From Myxococcales bacterium (lineage in GTDB: Bacteria > Myxococcota > Myxococcia > Myxococcales > 40CM-4-68-19), in assembly GCA_020201435.1 (NCBI GenBank), contig JAIVGS010000221.1, positions 1 to 32,275 of the forward strand: a stretch of 32,275 nt of DNA, given 5' to 3'. The notes beneath the pieces are model-generated. The model was given only the letters and a program-made list of their open reading frames with translations, searched no databases and was not told the origin of the DNA. The position numbers were made by a program, and so were the translations under genes. Shown one piece after another: positions 7,095-15,221 of the stretch (position 1 is the stretch's first letter; the number at the start of each line of letters is the position of its first letter).

Positions 7095-8236
7095 GCTTTC
7101 AAAAGCTCGCGAGCGATCACGAGGCGCTGGATCTCGCTCGTGCCCTCGCCGATGGTGCAGAGCTTCACGTCGCGGTAGATGCGCTCGACCATGAATTCAC
7201 GGGTGAATCCGTACCCTCCATGGATCTGCACGCCGTGGGCGGCGGCGCGGCAGGCCGCTTCCGACGCGAACAGCTTGGCCATCGCGGCCTCGCGGGTGTA
7301 CGGCTTCTTCTCGTCGGCCAGCCGCGCCGCCCGCCAGACCAGAAGGCGCGCCGCGTCGATCTCGGTGGCCATGTCCGCCATCATCCAGCGCAAGGCCTGA
7401 AAATCCGCGATCGGCTTGCCGAAGGCCTTGCGCTCCTTCGCGTACGCCACGCTCTCCTCGAGCGCGCCCCGGCCGAGGCCGACGCTCAGTGCGCCGATCG
7501 TGATCCGGCCCTTGTCGAGAATCTTGAGCGTATCGATGAAGCCGCCGTTGACCTCGCCGATCCGCCGCCAGTCCTCGACGTAGCAGTCCTCCATGATCAG
7601 CTCTGCCGTGTCCGAGGATCGCATCCCGAGCTTTCCGTGCAGCGGCCGCTGCGAGAAGCCCTTCAGCTCTTTCTCGAGCAAAAACGCGGTCACACCCTTC
7701 TGCCGCTTGTCCGGCTCGGTCAGCGCGAGCACGACGAAGACGTCGCCGACGCTGCCCTGGGTGATGAACATCTTCGTGCCGTTCAGGACCCAGCCCTTGT
7801 CCTTGCGCACCGCCGTGGTCCGCATCCCCGCCGCGTCCGATCCGCTGCCGGGCTCGGTGAGGCCCCACGCCGCCAGCTTTCGTCCGGCCGCGATGTCCGG
7901 GATGTACCGCTCGCGCAGCTCGTCGCTCCCGAAGCGCAGAAGATGCGAAGTGCCGAGGCCATTGTGCGACGCGACCGTCAACGCCAGCGACCCGTCCCAG
8001 CGCGCGACTTCTTCGACCACCGCGGCGATGCTCAAGGTGTCCAGGTCGGCCCCGCCCAGCTCCTCCGGCACCGTCATCCCGAGCAGGCCGAGCTCGCCGA
8101 GCTGCGAGACGACCTCGCGCGGAAACCGCTCGTCGCGATCCCACTCCGCGGCGTGCGGCTTCACCTCCCGCACGCAAAAATCGCGCACCATTTGCACCAG
8201 CTTCTGCTGGCTTTCGTTCAGCTCGAAATCGATCAT
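7091..8236 (-). CDS. Acyl-CoA dehydrogenase (short-chain type)
   Basis: FAD-dependent acyl-CoA dehydrogenase of 381 residues, the family's normal length, starting at ATG 8236 (MIDFELNESQ). It has the N-terminal helical domain, the middle beta domain with WGLTEPGSGSDAAGMRTTA and LNGTKMFIT, and the C-terminal helical domain. The catalytic base is E364 in IGEGTSEIQR, the position used by short/medium-chain and glutaryl-type enzymes. Isovaleryl-CoA dehydrogenase has Ala there, so this is probably not that enzyme. It should pass electrons to ETF, which is not in this window. Four-base overlaps join it to the kinase gene upstream and to meaB downstream. Confidence 0.93.
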   Translation of the reverse strand: MIDFELNESQQKLVQMVRDFCVREVKPHAAEWDRDERFPREVVSQLGELGLLGMTVPEELGGADLDTLSIAAVVEEVARWDGSLALTVASHNGLGTSHLLRFGSDELRERYIPDIAAGRKLAAWGLTEPGSGSDAAGMRTTAVRKDKGWVLNGTKMFITQGSVGDVFVVLALTEPDKRQKGVTAFLLEKELKGFSQRPLHGKLGMRSSDTAELIMEDCYVEDWRRIGEVNGGFIDTLKILDKGRITIGALSVGLGRGALEESVAYAKERKAFGKPIADFQALRWMMADMATEIDAARLLVWRAARLADEKKPYTREAAMAKLFASEAACRAAAHGVQIHGGYGFTREFMVERIYRDVKLCTIGEGTSEIQRLVIARELLKA

Positions 8237-9801
8237 TTTCGGACGATAAGCTCGCCGGCTGCCAAAGGCTCGGGATTTTCCGCGTCGTCCGCCTGGCGGT
8301 AAATCCAGATGTCGAGCGTGTGCTTGCCGTTGGACAGCTCGCCGATGCGGGTGCCGTGCCTGCGGCTGACCTCGAGCGCGAGCTGGTCCTCGTCGTTGGG
8401 CAACGCGGGGTCGTAGATGATCTGGGCGCGCTTCTGGCCGTCGACCCACAGCTCCTGCCACACCTCGCCCGGCTTGTTGGGACCGATCTGGCGGGCGAAG
8501 TAGCAGCGGCCGTAGATCGGCTCGGTGTACGAGAACGTGCTCCGCACGGCGCCCTCGTCCTCTTTGCCGCGCTCCAGCGTCTTGCTCGAGAAGACGCAGT
8601 TCCCGTACGCGCCGTTCTGCTGAACGAGCTTGAGCGAGGGCGCGGGAGGTCCGGGCGAAATCCACCCTTTCGAAGGCACCCGCCACGCGCTGGAGCCGGC
8701 GCCTTTTCCGCCGCGGAAGACCGCGGCGAGCAGGATCGCGATCAGCACCACCACCACGCCGGCGCCGGCACCGATCACGACCAGCCGGTTGGCGCCGAGC
8801 AGCTTTCCCTTCCACCAGGACGCAGCCGCCGGCTTGCGCACGTCGTTGCGCGACGAGGGCCGGCTGGTCGGCTTCGACGGCATCCTCGGGCGCGTCGCCG
8901 CCGGCGGCGTCACCGGCTTCGGCGCCACCTTCGGCATGTCGGGTTTGGTGATCTGGGTCTCCTTCGCCCGCCCGCCGAGCGATTTCGGCAGAGCGTCGAG
9001 GGCCTCGATCAGCTCGTCGCACGACTGGTGCCGATCGACCTGCTTCTTCGCGCACATCTTCTCGACGATCGCGACCACCCGCTCGTCGCACGGCGCGAAC
9101 TGGAGGATGCTCGGCAAGGGCGTCTTCACCTGGGCGAGCATCACATCGACCTTGCTCTTGGCCTCGAACGGCCTCTTTCCCGTCAACAGATGAAAGGCAG
9201 TGATTCCGAGCGAGTAGATGTCGGTCCGCGCGTCGATCGGCTGCCCCATCGCCTGCTCGGGGCTCATGTAGAACGGCGTCCCGAGGACGGTGTTGCCGGT
9301 CAGGTCCTTCTTCGCGTCGCGCAATTTCGCGATGCCGAAGTCGAGGATCTTCACGTCCCCGATCTCGGAGACCATGATGTTGGCGGGCTTGATGTCGCGG
9401 TGGATGACGTTGTTCGCGTGGGCCTTTTTCAGGCCCTCCGCGGTCTGGTGGAGGATGTTCACCACCTCGAACGCGGGCAGCGTCTTGCGCTGCTTGAGCA
9501 GCGCGTCGAGCGGCTTGCCCTCGAAGTACTCCATCACGATGTAGGGATCGCTCTCGTCCTCGTCGGAGCCGACGATTTCGTAGATCTGGATGATGCTCGG
9601 GTGCATGATCTTCGCCAGCACCTGCGCTTCGCGGCGAAAACGCTCGACGTATTTGGGCTCGCGCTGGGTCAGGACCTTGATCGCGACGTAGCGATCGAGC
9701 GACGGATCGACCGCGCGATAGACCGCCCCCATGCCACCCGCGCCGAGCATGACCGCGTCGCGGTAGCGGCCGAACGAGGGTGAGGTTTCCGCCTCGGACA
9801 T
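8233..9801 (-). CDS. Hanks-type Ser/Thr protein kinase with one TM segment and extracytoplasmic domain
   Basis: The protein has 522 residues. The kinase domain (about 12-272) has the Gly-loop GAGGMGAVYRA, ATP-binding K42 (VAIKVL), HRDIKPAN with D136, DFG with D154, GTPFYMSPEQ and DIYSLGITAFHLLTG, so it should be an active RD kinase. A basic, Pro-rich juxtamembrane linker (about 280-335) leads to a single TM helix (about 339-362). The remaining 160 residues are predicted to be extracytoplasmic. They have two cysteines (YGNCVF, YGRCYFARQ) and match no sensor domain I know. ATG 9801 has AAGGA upstream. It overlaps the acyl-CoA dehydrogenase start by four bases. Confidence 0.94.
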   Translation of the reverse strand: MSEAETSPSFGRYRDAVMLGAGGMGAVYRAVDPSLDRYVAIKVLTQREPKYVERFRREAQVLAKIMHPSIIQIYEIVGSDEDESDPYIVMEYFEGKPLDALLKQRKTLPAFEVVNILHQTAEGLKKAHANNVIHRDIKPANIMVSEIGDVKILDFGIAKLRDAKKDLTGNTVLGTPFYMSPEQAMGQPIDARTDIYSLGITAFHLLTGKRPFEAKSKVDVMLAQVKTPLPSILQFAPCDERVVAIVEKMCAKKQVDRHQSCDELIEALDALPKSLGGRAKETQITKPDMPKVAPKPVTPPAATRPRMPSKPTSRPSSRNDVRKPAAASWWKGKLLGANRLVVIGAGAGVVVVLIAILLAAVFRGGKGAGSSAWRVPSKGWISPGPPAPSLKLVQQNGAYGNCVFSSKTLERGKEDEGAVRSTFSYTEPIYGRCYFARQIGPNKPGEVWQELWVDGQKRAQIIYDPALPNDEDQLALEVSRRHGTRIGELSNGKHTLDIWIYRQADDAENPEPLAAGELIVRK

Positions 9802-9810
9802 CGCCGGTCC

Positions 9811-10986
9811 TTATATCTCAACCTTTCCACGGACGGAGTGGGCGAGCGCCCACACTGCACACGCGGCGAGAGCGGCGTAACGCGCGCCCACCGTCGGAAA
9901 AAAGACGAACCGGTCGAACCAGGCGGTGATCGGCCACACCCGCTGCGATTGGATGTGCAGGCGCGAGAAGCTTGCGACGAAATCGCCGAGCGCGATCACC
10001 GAGACCGCGCTCGAGAGCCATCCCGGCAGTCCGGCGAGGGCGGCGAGCGCGACCACCCACAGCCAGTACTGCGGCGAGAAGACCTTGTTGGCCAGGAAGA
10101 AGACGCACATCAGCCCACACGATGCACGCAAGAGGTCGAGTCGTTTGGTGACGAGCTCGATGATCGCCAGCGCCAGCGCGACGGCCAGCGTGACCGCCGC
10201 TGAGATGAGGTTGGCAGTCGGCGCGAAGCCCCGCGGATCGACGCCCGCGAGCAGGTAGAGACTCGGCTCGATTTCGCGGATCTGGTTGTACCTGAAGAAC
10301 CACTCCCAGTTCTCGCGCGCCGCGAGCGCGAACGGCGCGTTCAGGACGACCGTGACGACGACGAAGATGCCGAACAGCGCCAACGCGTGGGTGAGCTTGT
10401 GGCGGAGCGCGATGAGGAGGACCAGGCCCAGGACCAGCAGCGGAAAGAACTTCGTCCACACCGCGAGCGTCAGCACCGCGACGGCGGCCTTGTCCTCGAG
10501 CTTCGCCCACAGCCAGAGGCCGACGGCGAGGGGGAGGATGCCGAAAAGGTCCCAGTTGAGGCCGGTGTACACGAGCAGCGCGGGAGAGGCCGCCCACGCC
10601 CACGGCGTCGCTTGCGGGAGCGAGGAAAGGACCCAGAGCGTGCCCAGTGCGCACAGCGCAAGTGCCAGGAATGTCACGGCAAAATAGCCCGCGCGGTCGG
10701 GTGCGAGCGCGCTCGGCCACCACATGCCGAGGCCCATCAGGACCGGGTATTCGACCTTGTCCTTGAGATACGGGAACTTGTGCGTGGTCGCGCCGCGGTC
10801 CTCGTGGAGCGCGAGGATGTCCGAGTACGCGAGGGCGCCGAACGACCACAGCCGGTACCCCCACGGCGACGGATGGCGGGTTCCCTCGGCGGTCCTGAGA
10901 TAACCCACAGCGAGGATCGCCGTGCACACCACGGCCGGAAGCGCGAACCGGCGCAGCGTCGCCCGTCGGTCAAGCGGCTGATCCAT
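9811..10986 (-). CDS. GT87/DUF2029-like polytopic membrane glycosyltransferase
   Basis: This 391-residue integral membrane protein has about nine or ten hydrophobic helices. It resembles GT-C fold enzymes of the GT87/DUF2029 type, which transfer sugars from polyprenyl-phosphate donors on the outer face of the inner membrane. The evidence is an acidic first-loop motif (YSDILALHEDRG) followed by a YPVL motif, then a later NWDLFGILPLA segment and an SPQYWLW motif. Family membership is inferred from layout and these motifs; the acceptor is unknown. It is the most upstream gene of the minus-strand run and ends nine bases before the kinase start. Its ATG lies 32 bases from a divergent lipoprotein gene. 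Confidence 0.72.
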   Translation of the reverse strand: MDQPLDRRATLRRFALPAVVCTAILAVGYLRTAEGTRHPSPWGYRLWSFGALAYSDILALHEDRGATTHKFPYLKDKVEYPVLMGLGMWWPSALAPDRAGYFAVTFLALALCALGTLWVLSSLPQATPWAWAASPALLVYTGLNWDLFGILPLAVGLWLWAKLEDKAAVAVLTLAVWTKFFPLLVLGLVLLIALRHKLTHALALFGIFVVVTVVLNAPFALAARENWEWFFRYNQIREIEPSLYLLAGVDPRGFAPTANLISAAVTLAVALALAIIELVTKRLDLLRASCGLMCVFFLANKVFSPQYWLWVVALAALAGLPGWLSSAVSVIALGDFVASFSRLHIQSQRVWPITAWFDRFVFFPTVGARYAALAACAVWALAHSVRGKVEI

Positions 10987-11017
10987 GCGCAGTCAGCGTG
11001 TCATAGTTTGCGCGTCG

Positions 11018-11566
11018 ATGAGAAAAATGATGCTGGCGGTCCTGCTCGCTGCCTGCGGCGGCTCCGACCTGAATCGCGCGTCGGTTTCGGGCAAGGTCGA
11101 GGGCACCACGCTGAACATGAGGAATTCCGCGGCCTTCGTCGTTCGGACGACGGGCACGCCGAGCATCGACGTGGTGCTCAGCAACGTCGGCGACGGCTGC
11201 GAGGCGACCGCCGCGAACCTCAAGTCGAAGCAGGTGCTGGAGCTCGGCGTGACGTCGCTCGGCGGCGCGCTGCTCGATGCCGGAACCTTCGGCGTCTACG
11301 ACCAGCAATCGGGCAACATCCCGCAGGGCACGGTCGTCTTCGCCGATTACCACAGCACCAACGAGACTTGCGCCGACACGACGCCGCCGAACACGCTCGG
11401 CGCGTCCGGCAAGGTGACGCTCGACCGGGTGACGCTCGGCGCCGGCGGCGAAGTCTCCGGCACCTTCGACCTCTTCCTCGAAAACGGCGACCATCTGAAG
11501 GGCTCGTTCGACGCGCCGGTCTGCGGCGACGGCCCCGACGCCGGCCATGACGGCGGCTGTCACTGA
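11018..11566 (+). CDS. Predicted lipoprotein of unknown function
   Basis: The protein has 182 residues. ATG 11018 is preferred over the in-frame ATG at 10985, which would overlap the divergent gene's start codon and bury the signal peptide. The N-terminus MRKMMLAVLLAACGGS is a lipoprotein signal with lipidated Cys13. The mature part is about 170 residues of beta-rich sequence (VSGKVEGTTL, AAFVVRTTG, SIDVVLSNVGDGC, GEVSGTFDLFLENG). It has three further cysteines and a Gly/His-rich end (GPDAGHDGGCH). Strands of the GTVSGTFDLTL type recur in myxobacterial surface lipoproteins. No catalytic motif is visible. Confidence 0.7.
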   Translation: MRKMMLAVLLAACGGSDLNRASVSGKVEGTTLNMRNSAAFVVRTTGTPSIDVVLSNVGDGCEATAANLKSKQVLELGVTSLGGALLDAGTFGVYDQQSGNIPQGTVVFADYHSTNETCADTTPPNTLGASGKVTLDRVTLGAGGEVSGTFDLFLENGDHLKGSFDAPVCGDGPDAGHDGGCH

Positions 11567-11607
11567 AACCTGAAGACATCTTTACGCAATTTGGCGTCGG
11601 CCGTTTG

Positions 11608-11635
11608 GGAGGCCGGCCCTTTAGGGCCGGCCTCC
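11608..11635. terminator. Strong hairpin between convergent genes
   Basis: A perfect 12-bp stem (GGAGGCCGGCCC at 11608-11619 with its complement at 11624-11635) carries a four-base loop (TTTA). It sits between the lipoprotein stop and the end of the carboxyltransferase gene, where a bidirectional terminator is expected. Neither side has a clear T-run, so it may slow polymerase or protect 3' ends. Confidence 0.55.
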
Positions 11636-11659
11636 AAGCGCTGAACTAGTGTCTTCGAA

Positions 11660-13189
11660 TCACACCGGCGTCACGCTCCGGCGCTTCGGCGTCAGCGGGC
11701 GATCGCGCTGGGAAACGGCCTCGAAGCGTTTGACGATCTCCTCCCGCAGCCGGTCGCCGGGCACGATGGTGTCGACCACCTGCTCTGACGCGAGCTTCTC
11801 GATGTCGATGTCGGCTCGATATTCCTCGCGCAGCTTCTGGACGTAAGCCGCTCGCTCCGACTCCGGCTTCTCCGCGATCTTGTTGGCATACACGGCGTTG
11901 ACCGCCGCTTCCGCGCCCATCACCGCGATCATCGCTTGCGGCAGCGCGATGGTGCAGTCCGGCTCGAACGCCGGCCCGCCGAAGGCATACAACCCCGCGC
12001 CGTACGCCTTGCGGACGATCACGCAGAGCTTCGGCACCGTCGCCTCGCTGACCGCCATGATCATCTTGGCGCCGTGCCGGATGATGCCTTCGCGCTCGAC
12101 CTTGGTGCCGATCATGAAACCGGGGACGTCGGCGAGATAGAGGATCGGGATGCCGAAGGCGTCGCAGAGCCAGATGAAGCGCGCGGCCTTGTCGGCGCTG
12201 TCGACGAAGAGGACGCCGCCTTTGTGCTTCGGCTGCGAGGCGACGATGCCCACCGGCCGGCCTTCGATGCGGGCGAACGCGGTGATCACTTCCGGTGCGA
12301 AAAGCTTCTTCAGCTCGAAGAGCGAGTCCGCGTCGACCAGCTCCCGCAACAGCGCGAACATGTCGAAGAACTTGTTCTGATCGGGCGGGATGATCTCCTC
12401 GATCCGCTTCCCCGAAGAAGCGGGAGCGCGCGCCGGCCTGATCGGCAGCGGCGCCGCGAAATGTTCCGGAAAATAGCCCAAGTAGACCTTTGCGACCGAG
12501 ATTGCTTCGTCCTCGCTCTTGACCAGCACGTCGCCGCAGCCGGAGACCGTGCAGTGCATCCGGGCGCCGCCGAGCTCTTCGAGGGTGACCTTCTCGCCGA
12601 TCACCATCTCGGCCATCCGCGGCGAGCCGAGGTACATCGAGGCGTTGCCTTCGACCATCACCACGATGTCGCAGAAGGCTGGAATGTACGCGCCTCCCGC
12701 CGCGCTCGGCCCGAAGAGCAGGCATACTTGTGGAACGAGCCCGCTCATCTGGCACTGCATGTAGAAGATGCGGCCCGCGCCGCGGCGGCCGGGGAACATC
12801 TCGATCTGATCGGTGATCCGCGCGCCCGCGGAGTCGACCAGGTAGAGCATCGGACACCGCGTCTTCATTGCGGTTTCCTGGATGCGGATGATCTTTTCGA
12901 CGGTCCGGCGGCCCCAGGAGCCGGCCTTGACCGTGCTGTCGTTCGCCATCACCGCGACGACGCGGCCGTCGATCTTGCCGAGGCCGGTGACGACGCCGTC
13001 CGCGGGAAGCTCGGGGTCGGAAGCGTTGGCGAACGCGCCGTCCTCGACGAACGTGCCCTCGTCGAGCAGCCGCCGCACCCGCTCTCGCGCGAACAGCTTG
13101 CCGGTCTCCGCGTTCTTCTGGTGGTACTTCGGCGCCCCGCCCTTCTCGATCCGGGCCAGCTCCGCCTTCACCTTGTCGTCGAATGCCAT
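11660..13189 (-). CDS. Acyl-CoA carboxylase, carboxyltransferase (beta) subunit
   Basis: The 509-residue protein transfers CO2 from carboxybiotin to an acyl-CoA. It has both crotonase-fold halves. The N half has GRVVAVMANDSTVKAGSWG and the oxyanion loop GPSAAGGAYIPAFCD; the C half has GIPILYLADVPGFMIG and GPAFEPDCTIALPQ. It is related to propionyl-CoA and methylcrotonyl-CoA carboxylase beta subunits, and the substrate cannot be settled by eye. A crotonase with AUH-like features and HMG-CoA lyase elsewhere in the window favour methylcrotonyl-CoA; the B12 mutase favours propionyl-CoA. No biotin carboxylase or biotin carrier gene is present here. ATG 13189 has AAGG upstream. The gamma-glutamyltransferase gene ends 15 bases before it. 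Confidence 0.9.
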   Translation of the reverse strand: MAFDDKVKAELARIEKGGAPKYHQKNAETGKLFARERVRRLLDEGTFVEDGAFANASDPELPADGVVTGLGKIDGRVVAVMANDSTVKAGSWGRRTVEKIIRIQETAMKTRCPMLYLVDSAGARITDQIEMFPGRRGAGRIFYMQCQMSGLVPQVCLLFGPSAAGGAYIPAFCDIVVMVEGNASMYLGSPRMAEMVIGEKVTLEELGGARMHCTVSGCGDVLVKSEDEAISVAKVYLGYFPEHFAAPLPIRPARAPASSGKRIEEIIPPDQNKFFDMFALLRELVDADSLFELKKLFAPEVITAFARIEGRPVGIVASQPKHKGGVLFVDSADKAARFIWLCDAFGIPILYLADVPGFMIGTKVEREGIIRHGAKMIMAVSEATVPKLCVIVRKAYGAGLYAFGGPAFEPDCTIALPQAMIAVMGAEAAVNAVYANKIAEKPESERAAYVQKLREEYRADIDIEKLASEQVVDTIVPGDRLREEIVKRFEAVSQRDRPLTPKRRSVTPV

Positions 13190-13204
13190 CGCGCGCCTTG
13201 TAAC

Positions 13205-14815
13205 TCATTTGCCGAAATACGGCGCGGGCGCGGGGATGGCCTCCCCGTCGTGTCGCGGATCCGACGCGCCGAACTTCATCCCGCTCTTGCGGTCGAACAG
13301 GACGGCCTGGCCGAAGCCGAAATCACCTGTGGATCTAGGTGGATACACGGTGAGCTGGTGACCCAGTGCAGTCAATTCCGCCCGCACCTCGGGCGGTACG
13401 GACGATTCGATCTGCACGTCGCAGCCGGAGAAGTCGAGCTTGGTGAACCGTCCCGCCTCGAGCGCCTGCTGGATCGTCATTCCGAAATCGGCGATGTCGG
13501 CCACGAACTGCGCGTGGGCCTGCGCCTGGTTCCAGCCGCCCATGATGCCGAAGCCGATCCGGACGTCGCCTCTCTGCATGAAGGCCGGGATGATGGTGTG
13601 GAGCGGACGCTTGCGGCCGGCGACGGTGTTGATCTTCCCCGGCTCCAGCGTGAAGAGGCTGCCCCGGTTCTGCAGGGCGAATCCCATCCCGCGCGGCACG
13701 ACCGCCGACCCGAAGTACGAGTAATTGCTCTGGATCAGCGAGACGATGTTTCCCTCTCCGTCGACCACCGTCAGGTAGATGGTGTCGTTGCCCATCGGCA
13801 GCTTCGAAGGCTCGGCCGCGCAGGCGGCCTTCTGCATGTCGATGAGCTTCGCCCGCCGCTCGGAATTCGCCCGCGAAAGCAGCTCCGTGACGGGCACCTT
13901 CCCGAAGCGCGGATCGCCGACGTACCGCGGCAGGTCGGCATAGGCGAGCTTCTTGGCCTCGATCATCGCGTGCAGCGTGCGAGCAGAGTGGAAACCCCAC
14001 GCGGCCAGCGGGAAATGCGAAAGGATTCCGAGCATTTCCAGCGCGGCGATGCCCTGGCTGTTGGGCGGCAGCTCGAACACCGTCCATCCGCGATAGTCGG
14101 CTTGCAGAGGCTCGACCCATTCGGGCTGCCACTCCGCGAGATCGTCCGGGTGCATGAACGGCACCGCCTGGACGACGGCCTGCGCGGTCTCGCCTTTGTA
14201 GAACCCGTCGCGACCGCGCTCCGCGATGCGGCGCAGCGCGGCCGCCAGGTCCGGATTGCGGAAGACGTCGCCGGCCTTCGGCATGCGGCCGAATGTCGAA
14301 TCGTTGGCGATGGCCGTCGACGACGCCCAGAGACCGGCCGTGATCTCCATCACCGGAAAGCCGTGCTCCGCGTACCAGATCGCCGCTGCCAGGTCGGCGG
14401 ACAGCGGCAGCTTGCCGAAGCGATCGTGAAGCGCGGACCACCCGCCGACCGCCCCCGGAACCGTGACGGAAAACGGGCCGCGGTGCGGCATCTCGTTGAA
14501 TTGCTTCAATAATTCCGGCCCGAACGCGCGCGCCGACCAGCCGCTGGCGTTGAGGCCGTACACTTTGTCCTCGCGGGCGATGTAGACGATGGCGAACAGG
14601 TCGCCGCCGATCCCGTTCATCATCGGCTCGGTGACCCCGGTGACCGCGTTTGCCGCAATCGCCGCATCGACCGCGGTTCCGCCCCGGGCGAGGATCTGCA
14701 CCGCCGCCTGCGATGCGAGCGGCTGGCTGGATGCCGCCACCCCGTGCTGCGAGGCTGCGACGGAGCGTCCGGGAATGGGCAAAGCGGCGGCGATCGTCAT
14801 CGCGAGGGCCATCAT
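13205..14815 (-). CDS. Gamma-glutamyltransferase family protein
   Basis: Ntn-hydrolase of 536 residues. Members self-cleave into two chains and move gamma-glutamyl groups from glutathione-like donors, or act as related amidases. Supporting motifs are ASSQPLASQAAVQILARGG, GTAVDAAIAANAV and NGIGGDLFAIVY, with the predicted nucleophile T345 in GNDTIYLTVVDGEGN. The typical E. coli-type TTH motif is replaced by DTIYLT, a variant seen in a divergent subfamily, so glutathione may not be the substrate. The N-terminal hydrophobic stretch is short, making export possible but unsure. ATG 14815 is followed by a second ATG and preceded by AAAAGG. It probably forms an operon with the carboxyltransferase gene. 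Confidence 0.9.
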   Translation of the reverse strand: MMALAMTIAAALPIPGRSVAASQHGVAASSQPLASQAAVQILARGGTAVDAAIAANAVTGVTEPMMNGIGGDLFAIVYIAREDKVYGLNASGWSARAFGPELLKQFNEMPHRGPFSVTVPGAVGGWSALHDRFGKLPLSADLAAAIWYAEHGFPVMEITAGLWASSTAIANDSTFGRMPKAGDVFRNPDLAAALRRIAERGRDGFYKGETAQAVVQAVPFMHPDDLAEWQPEWVEPLQADYRGWTVFELPPNSQGIAALEMLGILSHFPLAAWGFHSARTLHAMIEAKKLAYADLPRYVGDPRFGKVPVTELLSRANSERRAKLIDMQKAACAAEPSKLPMGNDTIYLTVVDGEGNIVSLIQSNYSYFGSAVVPRGMGFALQNRGSLFTLEPGKINTVAGRKRPLHTIIPAFMQRGDVRIGFGIMGGWNQAQAHAQFVADIADFGMTIQQALEAGRFTKLDFSGCDVQIESSVPPEVRAELTALGHQLTVYPPRSTGDFGFGQAVLFDRKSGMKFGASDPRHDGEAIPAPAPYFGK

Positions 14816-14853
14816 GTTGCGCCTTTTACCACCGGAATTATGATGATGCGGCC

Positions 14854-15207
14854 GTGCCGGTAAACCTTCGCATGCTCGCCCTCATCCTGCTCGCCCTCGC
14901 CGGCTGCCAGTCGCCTTTGCCATGCGATGGTCCCGAGCAGTGCGGCGGTAACGCCTGCTGCTTCGATTTCCCCATCGGCTATCTGGGCCAGGGTCCGGCG
15001 GTGTACTGCACGTCAGCGCCGGATGCCTGCCATCCCACCGAGACGTTGAATACGCGCACCACGCGGATGTGCGAAACGGACGCCGACTGCGTCGCAGGGG
15101 GGATCTCGACCGTCTGGTCGCATTGCTGCCCGTCGTCGGTGATGGACCGGGCGGCGAATACCTGCGGCGGACCGTGCAGCCGGCCCGGCGACTCGCGCTC
15201 CCGGTGA
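14854..15207 (+). CDS. Cysteine-rich small lipoprotein
   Basis: The protein has 117 residues. GTG 14854 is chosen because it supplies a positive n-region (MPVNLR) before the hydrophobic core; ATG 14872 is the alternative. The lipobox is LAGC (Cys18). The mature part has about a dozen cysteines in two clusters (CDGPEQCGGNACC, then CETDADC, HCCPSS, CGGPC), which suggests disulfide-knotted modules on the outside of the cell. No family is recognised. It lies 14 bases before the clpS-clpA chimera and faces away from the gamma-glutamyltransferase gene across 38 bases. Confidence 0.65.
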   Translation: MPVNLRMLALILLALAGCQSPLPCDGPEQCGGNACCFDFPIGYLGQGPAVYCTSAPDACHPTETLNTRTTRMCETDADCVAGGISTVWSHCCPSSVMDRAANTCGGPCSRPGDSRSR

Positions 15208-15221
15208 TACTCTAGGGCGCG

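Noticed and set aside
8237-9091. N-terminal extension of the acyl-CoA dehydrogenase to 9091
   Set aside because: It runs through the kinase gene in another frame and has no family likeness; the family start is at 8236.
11936-14512. 858-residue plus-strand frame
   Set aside because: It is antisense to both the carboxyltransferase and gamma-glutamyltransferase genes, whose products are clearly conserved.
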